NCBI GenBank assembly: GCA_030035585.1
Contig: CM057464.1
Span: forward strand, 76,058,919-76,122,918
From: Dugong dugon
Lineage: Eukaryota; Chordata; Mammalia; Sirenia; Dugongidae
Length of the DNA: 64,000 nucleotides
Direction: 5' to 3'
Shown: positions 11,233 through 23,700 of the stretch, piece after piece
How the letters are laid out: each line of letters starts with the position of its first letter
Position numbering within the stretch: position 1 is the stretch's first letter
Program-made: the position numbers and the translations under genes
The notes under the pieces: model-generated
Told to the model about the DNA's origin: nothing
The model's database searches: none
What the model saw: the letters and a program-made list of their open reading frames with translations, nothing else

Positions 11233-12685
11233 ACGCTGTTCTAATATTTAAATATTTAAATAAGAACTTATGAGAGCTCAGACTGGAGTGTTGTCTGTGG
11301 GGATAGAAGAAAAGGGATGAATGTAAATATATACTCTGGGATCTTGGTGTCCAGTTGATGGGGAATGGCTAGTCCAGGAGTATGAGGTGGGGGAAATGTG
11401 GGGAGTTGCCATTCAAATCTTAGTGTTCAAAGGGTATGTTGAAATTAGGCTTACTCTAGGTTGATTTTGGCATCCAGAAGAGTTCAGTTTGATGTGTGGG
11501 ATACAAAGCAAGAGTTTCTTGGTACTTTGAATGCTCAAGGTCTGTGGTAGCATTTATGCAATTTTGGCTGATCTGCCTTGTACAGACCAGGAACTAGCTA
11601 TGACTTGGTGGGGTTGTGTGTTCCAGGAGCAAGGTTTGTCTTCCAGGACATGGTTGCTGGCAAGACTCAGGCAGTGTATTTGGACTTACCCAAGTGATCT
11701 AGGATGCAAGCTGGGTCCAGTTCCAGAAGTACATTGAAGTATACTCACCAAGCTGTCAGGATCTTGGATGGATCCATTACAGGCCTGGAGGCAGAAGCAG
11801 GAAGGGGGGTGGGTATATGTAGCAGTAGTTGAATTCGTATTTAATACTCAGCTTTTGGATAGCTTTTTTATATTTGGAAAAATTTCCCCAGTTTAAGTTC
11901 AGCCTTGCTAATGTAGGAATGGGTCTTGCAAATATAGAAGACAGTACTCAAAATCACAGCTCTTTTTGTAGCTAGAGCATAGGCGTATCACTTAGACTTC
12001 ACCAGTTAGACTTACTACCCACCCCCCCCCCCCCGGAAAAAAAAAAACCAAACAAGCAAACAACAACAACAAAAAACCTTTGATTTGGAACTGAAGAAAT
12101 AGTTTTGCATAGAACTTTCATTTTTGGTAGTGGAGATGGTGGGTGTCAGCCAAGGCTTTGGTGGCAGCAGTGACTTCACATAGGTTACAAGGTTGGTTTC
12201 CAGCAACCAGACTTAGGGATGGTTTTCTTTAGTTCTCTGTGGGGCCACAGCAGTGACGGCAATTTTGTAATTAGTCCTGTTTTCTGGCATAGTTTGGGCG
12301 CTGTTTCTGGAAGCTTAACTGTGAGCACAGTTCTTTATTTTCCCAACAACTCTGTGAGACACACAGTAGCCTTTCAATAAACTCCTTTTCTGCTTAATCA
12401 GCCAGGGTCAGTTTCTTTTGTACTCAGCTAAAAACCTTACTTGGTCCCGGGGTTGATTGCGAGATTAGGTAAAAAATGAAGACAAAGCCTCTGATGCCTG
12501 CTGGACTTTATGAGAGTCAACCTAGTAACTGGTTGCAGCTGAGCCTACTTGCGTCAAACATCCAGTGGCTACTGCTGAGTAAGAGTGAAGATGGCTAGGG
12601 ATTGACCCAAACCTATGAGGACTTGGTATCAGATTGTACTTTGGGGTGAATTGGAGGAGAAATGGAAAATAACTCGTGTAATAAT
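11233..12685. other. Non-coding; mononucleotide runs; possible LTR-like remnant
   Basis: No gene was found. C13 at 12022-12034 is followed by GG and A11 at 12037-12047, an unusual paired run. Around 12240-12440 a stretch with caataaactccttttctgct followed by gccagggtcagtttcttttg resembles the 3' end of an old LTR on the plus strand; I cannot assign a family. Short frames at 11531-11737 plus and 12015-12206 minus have no recognisable content. Confidence 0.4.
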
Positions 12686-12689
12686 AAGT

Positions 12690-13470
12690 CCTTTAGGATA
12701 TTGGAGGGTGTAGAGCAATGATTTTAGTTTTGGACATGTTTAGTTGGAAGTGCCATAGCAATGTTCACCTGTGGAGCTATCTAGCAAGTGTTTAGAAATG
12801 AAGTTCTGACGTTCAGAAGGGCACTTGGGGGGAAATGTGACAGCTCTTCAAGCCTGTGTTGAAAGTGTATGAAAATGCTGAGGGTAGTAACATGGAATGG
12901 GGAAACAAGAGGACTAAGGGAATGACAGGAGGATCCTTGGGGAATGTCCATAATTACAGGGTAGGTAAAGGAAGGAGAAAATGAAGAAACCGGAAATGGA
13001 GTAATCTAGAAGATGGAAGAGAACTCAGAGGGTGTACTATTTGAGAAGCTCAAAGAAGATAGAGAGCTTTAAGGAGCAGATTGTCAGGAATATAAAATCC
13101 TGCGGAGGAGAATAAAGACTGAGAAGGGCCATTGTATTTTTGTGACCTTGGAGAAAGCAGTTTTAGTAGATGTTGGGAGCCTGAAACATAATTGTGGTGA
13201 GATAAGTTATACTCAAGTATAATTTTTATGGCAGTGTTCAGTGGCCCAATAGTAGGAGTGGAGAAAAAAAGGAAAAAGTTGTAAATTACAGATTAGGAAT
13301 TGGCAAAGTATTTATGATGGAGAGCCAAGGGAACAGACAATTTCCAGGTGCTTCTGAGAGCATAGTTAAATGGCTGACCATGTTCAGGTTGACAGGGAAG
13401 CAAGTAAATCCAGAAGAATGTGGAACTATTAGAAGATTAAGGATGAGTTTGGGACCTAGAGGTCAGGTTG
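12690..13470 (+). repeat. Ancient L1M-type 3'UTR-like sequence, copy A (diverged)
   Basis: Purine-rich plus-strand text with phrases such as ttttagttttggacatgttt and gactgagaagggccattgta. These match the long 3' non-coding region known from old mammalian L1 (L1M class) elements. The same order of phrases recurs more completely in copy B at 13590-15180. No reading frame survives. The class rests on remembered consensus style, so the subfamily is left open. Confidence 0.55.
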
Positions 13471-13589
13471 ATGGTATATTTTGGTCAGAATGAGGAATTT
13501 TAAAATTTTAAATCTTGTTGGTTGAGCAGTTCCAAATGGTGGTAGAGCCTTGTATCTGGTTCTGTTTTTGGGATAGCTGTAGCGTAGTG

Positions 13590-15180
13590 CTGAAGAAGGT
13601 CTTTGGTTTGTTTACTCATTTGCTCACTCAGTCTATCCATACGTTTGTTCATTTGTTTATTTATTTAGCAACACTTCAGTGTTTATTTTGTGCCAAGCAC
13701 TTTTTTAGGTGCCAAGGATAGAGTTGACTCAGACAAACAAGGTTCCTGCTCTTATAACTTATATTCTTATGGGGGGAGGGAGAGACAAAAACTGAACAAA
13801 TAAATAAGCAGAGAAATATCTGGTAATGCTAAGTATACTGTAGTTCAAAATAAAGCAGGAAGATGTAATAAGGCATAACTGGTTGGCTGCATTAGGTTCG
13901 GGAATCAGGAAGGTCCTCCGAGGAAGTGGCATTCTTGAGATCCAAATGACAAGAAGGAGCCAGTCATTCAGAGATCCAGAAAAGAATATTCCATGTAGAG
14001 AGAACAGCTAGTGCAGTCTCTAAGGCTGGAACAAACTTGGTGTATTTAAAGGAACAGAAAGGAAGGCTAGTTGGATCAAGTGTTGTGGGTGAGAGGGAAG
14101 AATGGAATAAGATGAGGTCAGGGAAGTAGAGAGGGTTCAGATTATGAAGGACTTTAGGATAGGCTAAGAAGTTTGAATTTTATTCTGTGTGGTGGACAAC
14201 CATTGGAGGGTTTTAGGTAGGGGAATGATTTGATTCTGATTTACCTTTTCAAAAGATCACTCTTGCAGTTAACATGGAAAATAGTTTGTAATGAGTCAGA
14301 GGCAAAAGCAAACACAGTATTTAGGAGACTGTACAAGTAGGCACAGGTGAGAGCTTATGATGGCATCACCTAGAATGGAAAGAAGAGGATGAATTTGAGA
14401 TATATTTAGGTAGTAGAGGGGACATATCTTTCTGTTAGATTGGATGTATGTCTCTGGGTGGTGCAGGATAGAAACCCCTAAGCTTTATGCTTGAACATCT
14501 GGGAGGTGTCCTCTACTGAGATGAGCAGACTGGTGGAAGATCATGTTTTGATAGTGGTGTTGGTGTAGGAAAGTCAAGAGTTCAGTTTTAGACATACTGA
14601 GCTTGAGATGCATATTAGACATCCAGATGCATAATTAAGGAGACAGTTGAATATGAGAATCTGGAGTACAGGGCAGAGGACAAGTCCGAAGATACACATA
14701 TAGAGGGTATTTAAATCTTTGGAGCAAGAGTAGGTTGAGATGAGACAAATCCTTAGGACTACCCTGGGCCACATTGATTGAATGGTAGTTGAGTGGATGA
14801 GGAGTCAGCAATGGATATCCAGAGGTAGCCAGTGAAGTAGAGAACAAAACCAAGAATGTGGTGCTATGAAAGCCAAGAAAAAAAGTTATTTTAAGAATGA
14901 TGTTGCTAGGAGGTCAAGTAAGATGAGAACAGAGAGGAGGATATCGATTTAACAATATGGTGATCACTGGTGACTGACCAGAGCAGTGTGAGTGGAATGT
15001 GGAGATGAAAGCCCCAGTGCATTGAGGAAGGAACAGGAGAGGAGGAAGGAAATGTTGTGACTGTAGACAACATACCCAGTAAGTTTTGCAGTGATGAGAG
15101 AAGAGAGCTGGAGGGGGGCAGTGGAGTCAAAGGAAATTTTTTTATTGTTAAGATGGGCAATATTAAGTCATAAATTGAAA
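13590..15180 (+). repeat. Ancient L1M-type 3'UTR-like sequence, copy B
   Basis: The order of landmarks is ttattttgtgccaagcactt, ataaataagcagagaaatat, aggaagtggcattcttgaga, tccatgtagagagaacagct, aaccattggagggttttagg, aaagatcactcttgcagtta, gagttcagttttagacatac, ggaggtcaagtaagatgaga. This is the standard order of an old L1M-class 3' region read on the sense strand. It has no coding capacity. Copy A next to it in the same orientation suggests two fragments of one family or an internal duplication. Confidence 0.65.
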
Positions 15181-16685
15181 AGGTGGAGGATTCTGACGCC
15201 AGGATTAGGTAAGATACTGTAATTAACATGCATATTGATATAACTCAAGGTGATGGTATTTGGTGGAGATAGAAAAATCATAAGCCATGTTTTTATATTT
15301 GTAATTCCCATGGAAATAAATACTAATTTTTACACATAATACTGATATTGGCTCTTCATGTTCATTAAGATGTTAAAACTTAAGAGACTTGAAGAACATA
15401 TTTTGTGGGTCAGGAGGAAGATGACTCTATTCTTCTGCCATGGAAAATGGAACAAAAACTTACCAAAGCAGAGCAAAGGACAGAGGAGCTATCCGGAGCA
15501 ACAGAGGGTTAAGTGGAGATTCTGGACCCATTTTATGAGACAGATTTGGAATCTAAATTATAAAGTCTGAAACCAGAAAACAACCCGTATCCTTTTCCTT
15601 AGCAGTTTCTTTATCAGTTGTTAAGTTTGTCTTGTGTGAGTAACTGCGCTGATGTATCAAATTCTTTTAGTGAGACAACAGATCTTCACTGTGGAAAACT
15701 TGGGAAAATATTTTGCTTTGCAGTTTTAGTGCTCATTAAGCATTATTATGTAAGCTGTAAACAAATGTTAGAGAATTAAGTGTATGTGACATCTGTGTTT
15801 TTATTGTGAATGTGAGAAGTTTTATTTTGTAAGTATTATAATGATCACTGCAAACAGTTTGACCTTGCTTTCCATTTCTGCCAGACTATTTAATGATAGC
15901 TATTTGCATTCTGTCTTCCTTTCCTTTTATTCTGGCTTTCCTCTCTTTCCCATAAACAGTGGTTTCATTATTAGCAGATGGGAAGCTTGGTGACTGTAGT
16001 TGGTTAGAGCCTCTACCACTCAAGATTTTCATTTTTCTGTCTTTTGAAGTGCTGTCTTTTTATATTTTCATTTTCCCTATTTTAAAGAGCTGTCTCTTTA
16101 CATTTGATATTCTGATAGAATTTATCTGCTCAAAATGAAAGTCTATGCTTCTTGAATTCAGGCTTCAAAATTATTAGAAAAGATAATAAGATACTAGAGG
16201 AAGATAAAAGATGTAAGGATGCCAGTCTTAATTTACAAGAGTTTATTATCAACAAGACTGGATGTTAACTCATATCAGTCTTAAAAATGGATCTTGCATT
16301 GTAATTTGAGCTACAGCATTTCATCAAACACAGAGTTTAAATTTATGAAACCCCATTTTTTTGCATTCATTTATATAGTCAAATGGAAGACATTGAATTC
16401 AAAAAGTGTTTCTTAAAATAATTATTCATTTAAGTTTTCTGTTATTTTTGGGCAGAGTGTTTCAAAATTAATTGCAGTTCACTTTCAATTTATGGAAGAT
16501 GATCTGAATATTATTACATATCATAGAACTTTAAAGTAAGCACACTTCAGTGGCCTTCTAATTTAGAACCTAAAACCCCTTATAAATGTTTTCTTTATGT
16601 AAATGAAAGTTTAAGGCATGTTTTAGTTATTGGATTTTTCTATGACATAATCCTAGGCAGCATACACAGTAAGTATATTTCAGTA
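15181..16685. other. Non-coding, nothing recognised
   Basis: No gene, RNA or young repeat is seen. A 70-codon plus-strand frame (15358-15570) has no recognisable domain. Confidence 0.5.
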
Positions 16686-16829
16686 AGTATGATCTCATTG
16701 TATCGTAGAGGTGGAGAGATACTCCTGTTCCCATCCCGAAGATGGAGACAATGAGGCTCAGAGAGGTTGACTTACACCTGATCAAATGTCTGGTGCTAAA
16801 TGGATACATACCAGAGATTTTGAACTCCT

Positions 16830-16988
16830 GTTGTTGTTGTTAGTTGTGGTTGAGTCGATTCCAACTCCTAGCAACCCCGTGTGTGCAGAGTAGAACTGCT
16901 CCATAGGATTTTCAAGGGTGTGATCTTTTGGAAGCACATCTCCAGTGCTGGAGTTGAGTGCTTAATCATTTGCACCACCCAGAGACTC
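16830..16988 (-). repeat. AfroSINE, minus strand, with exact 12-bp target duplication
   Basis: On the plus strand it starts with gttgttgttgttagttgtgg and gagtcgattccaactcctag (tail), and ends with the head complement caccacccagagactc. Direct repeats ttttgaactcct flank it at 16818-16829 and 16989-17000. It is of the subtype with the longer head (gtgggtggtgca-like). Confidence 0.92.
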
Positions 16989-17000
16989 TTTTGAACTCCT

Positions 17001-17159
17001 AAAAAACCTGTTGCTTTTAAGTCGATTCTGACTCATAGCAACCCTAAATGACTGAGTAGAACTGTCCTATAGGGTTTCTAAAGAGCACCTGGTGGATTCC
17101 AGTTGCCAACCTTCTAGTTAGCAGCTGTAGCTCTTAACCAGTACGCCACTACGGTTTCC
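17001..17159 (-). repeat. AfroSINE, minus strand, adjacent to the previous one
   Basis: Tail complement aagtcgattctgactcatag, body tcctatagggtttc, head complement ctgtagctcttaaccagtac. The left flank tttgaactcct and right flank tttaaacttct (17160-17170) are related with two mismatches. This is consistent with an older insertion at the same target later reused by its neighbour. Confidence 0.88.
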
Positions 17160-17185
17160 TTTAAACTTCTAGCCTGGTATTTATT

Positions 17186-19105
17186 TTGTTTTAATAAACT
17201 ATTTTGGCAGAAGTGTTTATAAGATGATTTATGTAGTCTAAAAATTAAAATTTTTCATGTTTTTTTCCCTCTAGCTACTTGTGCTGACTACTGAAATTTA
17301 GAATTTTACTTAGAGACCAAGTTGCTATGCAAAGGAATAACTTCGTTAGAACTAATATGTTAGAATTTCAATGGCAGTAATGCCATTTTCATTTTTTTTT
17401 CTTGTTGGAATATTTCTTTTTCAAAGTGTATTGGCTGATATACAAATGACAGTATTTTATGCTAAGCAGTTTTTTTCCCCCTAGATGAAGCAGAACTCTG
17501 TTTACACTGACCTTTCAGAATAAATTGGCAAGCATGTCAGGTGCTAAGAGCTAAGAAGGGTTAGAAAAATGTAGTCTTTTGCAGGTGAATCTTTGGGATG
17601 CCCCATTTACTTGAAATTTTAAACAACGAGGTAAAAGACTTTATGTTGAAGTGTGAATGTTTCAATGTGTTGATTAATGAGAAGCTTGTCACTTGGGATT
17701 CACATCAGGTATTGTATTTCCAGTGTTAGCCCAAAGTAATTCCTTGTAACACAAATGGATGATTTTTATAATATGCACATGCAAGGTTAGTATTATAAGG
17801 TAATAACTTAGCAACACAGTAAAAGCCCTGTGTTCTTTGACTTTTTTCACTTCGAAGTTGATTTGTAAGCCTATGAGAAACTTATTTTCATTTCTTCATT
17901 AATATTACACATTGGTATCTTTCTGACAGTTTATGGTCTTTTTTTCCCCCTTATCTGAGAAGTTACAGATTTGGGGACACATTTTAATAAACTTTTCTGT
18001 CTGTTTGGGCTCCTTCATGTGTTTGCCTGCATGTACGTGTGGTATGTTCATACCTGTAGACATAAACATGTATGTGTGTGTTTCTCTGTGTGTGTGTATC
18101 CCACAGATTTAGGTTTGATTGGAGCCCACTGAATAGCTGTGCAAGCTCTGTTCCAAACATTTTTTTTTTTTTAAACACCTTCTTCCTTAAGACTGTCATT
18201 CTTGCTTTTGACGTTGGGCTTACCAGACATCTTTGTCTATGAGACTAGGGTTGCGTGGCGAGGTAGGGATGAGGGTGATTTAGCCAGCATGTGTGAAAAA
18301 GTGCATTTATTTAAACATCATATTCCCAGAAAGTAGGGATCCTTTCTCAGTTTCTGCAGTCTTGATTAGCTCTCTTGGATTTAACGAAATGACAGAGATT
18401 AGCTAAATTCTTGTTTGTCCCAACCACATCTCACGTTACTTGAAGAAATGTACATTATTAACATGAAGATAGTAAAATTCTAACTGAAGTAGAGGATATA
18501 GGAGAAAGTTTTTTAAGTTCTATTAGGAGAGATTAAACAAAATTGAGAGTCTGGGTAAAGAAAAACAACCATATTTTAAATATTTAGTTAATTATGTGAG
18601 AACAGATGCAAAAGATATAAGTGCCTGACTCTAGAAGATAACACAAGTACTTAAATAAAGGTATTTAAAATTGTCAAGTAATTTGTAAATAGCACATCAA
18701 GGATGGAGATCTTTTCAGTAGCTTTATTAAAAGACTCTACCAAATTTGGGAAACCCTTATATCAAGGAGATTAAATTACTATTAAAGAAACATATAAAAA
18801 ATAATACTGGTCTAAGGGGATCTTAGTTATGTAGAATAATACATTAAAACGGCATCGTGTTGGATAATTCAGATAGCAGAGATTGGAATGTGCATTTCTA
18901 ACTTCAGTTTTTGCACTTTAAACTAGAAATACCTATCCTGATCAGCAAAGTCCTTCGAAAAACGTCATTAATCTTGATGCAGTCAGCATAATTCGAGACA
19001 ACTAGAATATATTATTATTAAATGAACTAACAAGAATGAATTCAGATCTTTTATGTACATACAAATAAATGCTATTTAAATCAATTAACTTAAAAAGAAT
19101 CTTGC
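17186..19105. other. Non-coding; GT-rich microsatellite near 18058-18100
   Basis: No gene was identified. An imperfect (TG)n tract at 18058-18100 (tgtgtgtgtttctctgtgtg) is the only structured feature. A polypyrimidine plus AG near 17468-17485 resembles a splice acceptor, but the following sequence closes in all frames quickly. Confidence 0.45.
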
Positions 19106-19185
19106 AAAAATTTTATTGTAGTAAAATATACATAACAAAACATTTGCCATTTGTAAGTGTACAATTCAGTGACCCTAATTAAAAA
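19106..19185 (-). repeat. Small L1 3' end fragment, antisense
   Basis: The plus strand reads ttattgtagtaaaatataca then taacaaaacatttgcc and aagtgtacaattcagtg, the antisense of a typical L1 3' terminus. Only about 75 bp remain. Confidence 0.6.
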
Positions 19186-19248
19186 GAATCTTGATAGTGT
19201 TCCCTCAACTGTAGACGAATAGTGAATGAGTGAATGAATCAGTCAGTA

Positions 19249-19250
19249 CT

Positions 19251-19277
<27 letters not shown>
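19249..19277. repeat. (CA)n dinucleotide microsatellite
   Basis: About 14 uninterrupted CA units, following gtcagtact. Likely polymorphic in length, as uninterrupted CA tracts generally are. Confidence 0.97.
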
Positions 19278-19281
<4 letters not shown>

Positions 19282-20762
19282 TATCTTGATTAAGCAGAAA
19301 ACTATAGAAAATTAGGAATAGATTTGATTTCAAACTTTCCTGACTTAAAATATTGTGTATATCTAGTTTTTATCGTGAACTTGTACATTTAAATTATATT
19401 TTCATTTCCTTATTGAGCAAATAAGATTTGTTTATTTGAATTGGATTCTAAACCATTTTTTAAATAAAATTATTTTAAATGATTCCTAATACAATCTAAT
19501 TTATAACAAGATAAGCTATTTGAAATGTTATTTAAAGATTAGAAATCTGCTTCAAACATGGGAAACATTTGGTCAGCAGACATTTAATATCTTCTTTAAA
19601 GACCAAATAAATAACTCTCAGAAGCCAGAAGTCATTAATAGTATGAGTAATGATGAGGGTCATTTTAGGAATACAATTTCAAGGTATTTTAAGAAGACCA
19701 AGTATCTGAGGGACAGAAAGTGGTAGGGACAACAGTAAATCACACCTGCCAGAAATAGTGTACCCTTTTTATTCATTTTTTCCTCAGTGGTCAGCTGAAG
19801 TTTTGTAAAACTAAATAGAGATTTAGATTGGTGGGGTCTTTTTATTTTTACTGTACTTTAGATGAAGGTTTACAGAACAGACTAGCTTCTCATTAAACAG
19901 TACACATACTGGTTTGTGAAATTGGTTAGCAGCCCCACAACAAGTCGGCACTCTCCCCTTCTTGACCTTGGATTCCCTATTACCAGCTTTCCTGTCTCCT
20001 CCTGCCTTCTAGTCCTTGCCCGTGGACTGGTGTGCCCCTTTAGTCTCCTTTTATTTTCTGGGTCTGTCTGATCTTTGGCTGAAGGATGAATCTCAGGAGT
20101 GACTTCATTACTGAGCTAAAAGGATGTCCAGGGGCCATACTCTTGGGGTTTCTCCAGTCTGTCAGGCCAGTAAGTCTGGACTTTTTTTGTGAGTTAGAAT
20201 TTTCTACATTTTTCTCCAGCCCTGTCTGAGACCCTCTATTGTGATCCCTGTCAGCGCAGTCAGTGGTGGTAGCTGGGCAGCATCTAGTTGTACTGGGTTC
20301 AGTCTGGTGCAGGCTGTGGTAGTTTTGGTCCATTAGTACTTTGGACTAATCTTTCCCTTGTATTTTTAGTTTTCTTCATTCTCTCTTGCGAAGGGGTGAG
20401 ACCAGTGGAGTATCTTAGATGGCTGCTCACAGGCTTTTAAGACCCCAGGTGCTACTCACCAAAGTAGAATGTAGAACATTTTCTTTATAAACTGTGTTAT
20501 GCCAGTTGAGCTAGATGTTCTCTGAGACCATGGTTCCCCACAGCCCTCTGCCCAACAATTTGGTCCCTCAGGGTGTTTGGATGGAGCTTCCGTGACCTTG
20601 CCTTGTACAAGTTGTGCTGGCTTTCCCAGTATCGTGTACTGTCTTACCCTTCACCAAAGTTACCAATTATCTGTTGTCTATTTAGTGTTCCCTGCCACCC
20701 CTTCCCTTCCTTGTAACCGTCAAAGATTGTTTCTTTTTGTGTGTAAACCTTTTCATGAGTTT

Positions 20763-23700
20763 TTACAGTAGTGGTCTCATACACTGTTTGTCCTTTTGTG
20801 ATTGACTTATTTCACTCACCATAATGCCCTCCAGATTCATCCATGTTATGAGATGCTTCACAGATTCATCATTGTTTTTTATCATTGTGTAATACTCCAT
20901 TGTGTGTATGTATCATAGTTTGTTTATCTATTCATCTGTTGATGGGCATCTAGGTTGTTTCCATCTTTTTGCTATTGTGAACAGTGCTGCAGTGAACATG
21001 GGTGTGGATATGTCTATTTGTGTGATGGCTCTTATTTCTCTAGGATATATTCCTAGGAATGGGATTGCTGGATCATATGATATTTCTATTTCTAGCTTTT
21101 TAAGGAAGCGCTGTATCATTTTCCAAAATGGTTGTATCGTTTTGCATTCCCACCAGCAGTGCATAAGAGTTCCAGTCTCCCCACAGCCTCTCCAACATTT
21201 GTCATTTTCTGTTTTTTTTTGATTCGTGCAGTAATGCTGGGGTGAGATGGTATCTCATTGTGGTTGTGATTTGCATTTCTCTAATGGCAAGAGATCGTGA
21301 GCATTTCTTCATGTGTCTGATAGCTGCTTGAGTGTCTTCTTTGGTGAAGTGTCTGTTCATTTCCTTTGCCCATTTATTAATTGAGTTATATGTCTTTTTG
21401 TTGTAGAGGTGTTGGATTTTCCAGTAGATTTTAGAGATTAGACTTTTGTCGGATTTGTCATAGCCAAACATTTTTTCCCAGTTTGTAGGTTCTCTTTTTA
21501 CTCTTTTGGTGAAGTCTTTTGCTGAGCATAAGTGTTTGATTTTTAGGAGCTCCCAGTTATCTAGCTTATCTTCTGGAGTTTGTGTTTTGTTAGTTATGGT
21601 TTGTATCCTGTTAATGCCATGTGTTAGGGCCTCTAACATTGATCCTGTTTTTTCTTCTATGATCTTTATAGTTTTTGGCTTTATATTTAAGTCTTTGCCC
21701 CATTTTGAATTAGTTTTTGTGTATGGTGTGAGGTATGGGTCCTGTTTCAGTTTTTTGTGGGTGAACATTCAGTTTTGCCAGCACCGTTTGTTAAAAAGAC
21801 TGTTTTTTCCCCGTTTGGTGGACTTTGGGCCCTTGTTGAAGATCAGGTGACCATAGGTGGATGGATTTACGTCTGGGGGATCAATTCTCTTCCATTGGTC
21901 AGTGTATCTGCCGTTTCACCAGTACCAGGCTCTTTTGACTGCCATAGCTGTATAGTAGGTTCTGAGGTCAGGTTGTGTGAGTCCTCCTACTTTATTCTTC
22001 TTCTTTGGTAGTGCTTTACTTATCCGGAGTGTCTTCCTTTCCATATAAAGTTAATGATTAGTTTTTCTATTTCTTTGAAGAATGTTGTTGGTATTTGGAT
22101 TGGGATTGCATTGTATTCATGAATTGCTTTCGGTAGAATTGTCATTTTCACAACATTGAGTCTGCCTATTCATGAGCATGGTATGTTTTTCCATTTATGT
22201 AGATCTCTTTTGGTTTCCTGCAGTAGTGTTTTGTAGTTTTCTTTGTATAGGTCCTTTACCTCCCTGGTTAGATTTATTCCTAAGTTTTTTTCTTTCTTTT
22301 TTTTTTTTTTAGGGGCTGTTATAAATGGTATTGTTTTCCTGATTTCCTTTTCATTGTTCTCTTTACTGATGTATAGGAATCCAACTGATTTTTGAATGTT
22401 TATCTTGTATCCTGCTACTCTGCTAAATCTTTGTATTAGTTCTAGTAGTTTTCTGGTGGAATCTTTTGGGTTTTCTATGTGTGGTATCATATCATCCACA
22501 AATAGGGACAGTTTTACTTCTTCAATACTGATTTGGTTGCCCTTTATTTCTTTATCTTGCCTTATTGCTCTAACTAGGACTTCCAGCACAGTGTTAAATT
22601 GGAGTGGTGATAAAGGGCATCCTTGTCTTGTTCCTGTTCTTAAGGGTAGTATTTTAAGCCTGTCTCCATTAAGAATGATATTGGCCGTTGGTTTTGTATA
22701 GATGCCCTTTATTATGTTGAGAAATTTCCCTTCTATACCTATTTTATTGAGAGTTTTTATCAGGAATGGGTGTTGGACTTTGTCGAATGCCTTTTCTATG
22801 TTGGTTGAGATGATCGTATGATTCTTTTCTTTCCTTTTATTTATGTAGTGGATTATGTTGATAGATTTTCTAATGTTGAACCATCCTTGCATTCCTGGCA
22901 CGAATCCCAGTTGGTTGTGGCGTATTATTTTTTTGATATGATGCTGAATTCTATTGGCTAAAATTTTGTTGAGAATTTTTGCATCTGTATTCATGAGAGA
23001 CATTGGTCTGTAATTTTCTTTTTTTGTGGTGTCTTTGCCTGGTTTTGGTATCAGGGTTATGCTGGCTTTGTAGAATGAATTTGGAAGTATTGTTTCCTTT
23101 TCTATGTGCTAAAATAGTTTGAGTAGTACTGGTGTAAGCTCTTCTCTGAACATTTGGTAGAATTCTCCAGTGAAGCCATCTGGGCCAGGGCTTTTATTTG
23201 TTGAGAGTTTTTTTTTTTTAATTACCTTATCGATCTCTTCTCTTGTTATGGGTCTGTTCAGATTTTCAGCATCATTTTGTGTTAGTTTGGATAGGTAGTG
23301 TGTTTCTAGAAATTTATCCATTTCCTCTAGGTTTTCAAATTTGTCGGAGTATAGTTTTTCATAATACTCTGTTATGATCCTTTTTATTGCAGTTGAATCT
23401 GTTTTAATGTCCCCCATTTCATTTCATATTTGGGTTATTTGGGGCCTCTTCCTGTTTTTCTTTTGTCAGTTTGAAAAATCATTTGTTGATCTTTTCAAAG
23501 AAACAACTTTTGGTTTTATTGATTCTATTGTTTTTTCTATTCTCTGTTTCATTTCTTTCTGCTCTGATCTTTATTATTTCCTGTTTTCTGGTGGCTGTGG
23601 GCTTCTTTTGCTGTTCTCTTTCTATTCGTTCGAGGTGTGTCGCTAATGTTTTGAGTTTTTCCCTTCTTTTTTGATGTTTGTATCTGTTGTGCATATTTAT

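Larger units (their letters stand above)
16690..17185 (-). repeat. MIR SINE, antisense, split by two AfroSINEs
   Basis: The left arm 16690-16829 contains gaggctcagagaggttgact and lies in the order expected of a MIR read in antisense. The right arm resumes at about 17160 with ttctagcctgg, matching the B-box side of MIR. The two arms are separated by AfroSINEs at 16830-16988 and 17001-17159. Confidence 0.6.

Noticed and set aside
17468..17525. Strong-looking splice acceptor gcagtttttttccccctag followed by ATG
   Set aside because: All frames close within about a dozen codons and no donor follows; pyrimidine tracts are common here.
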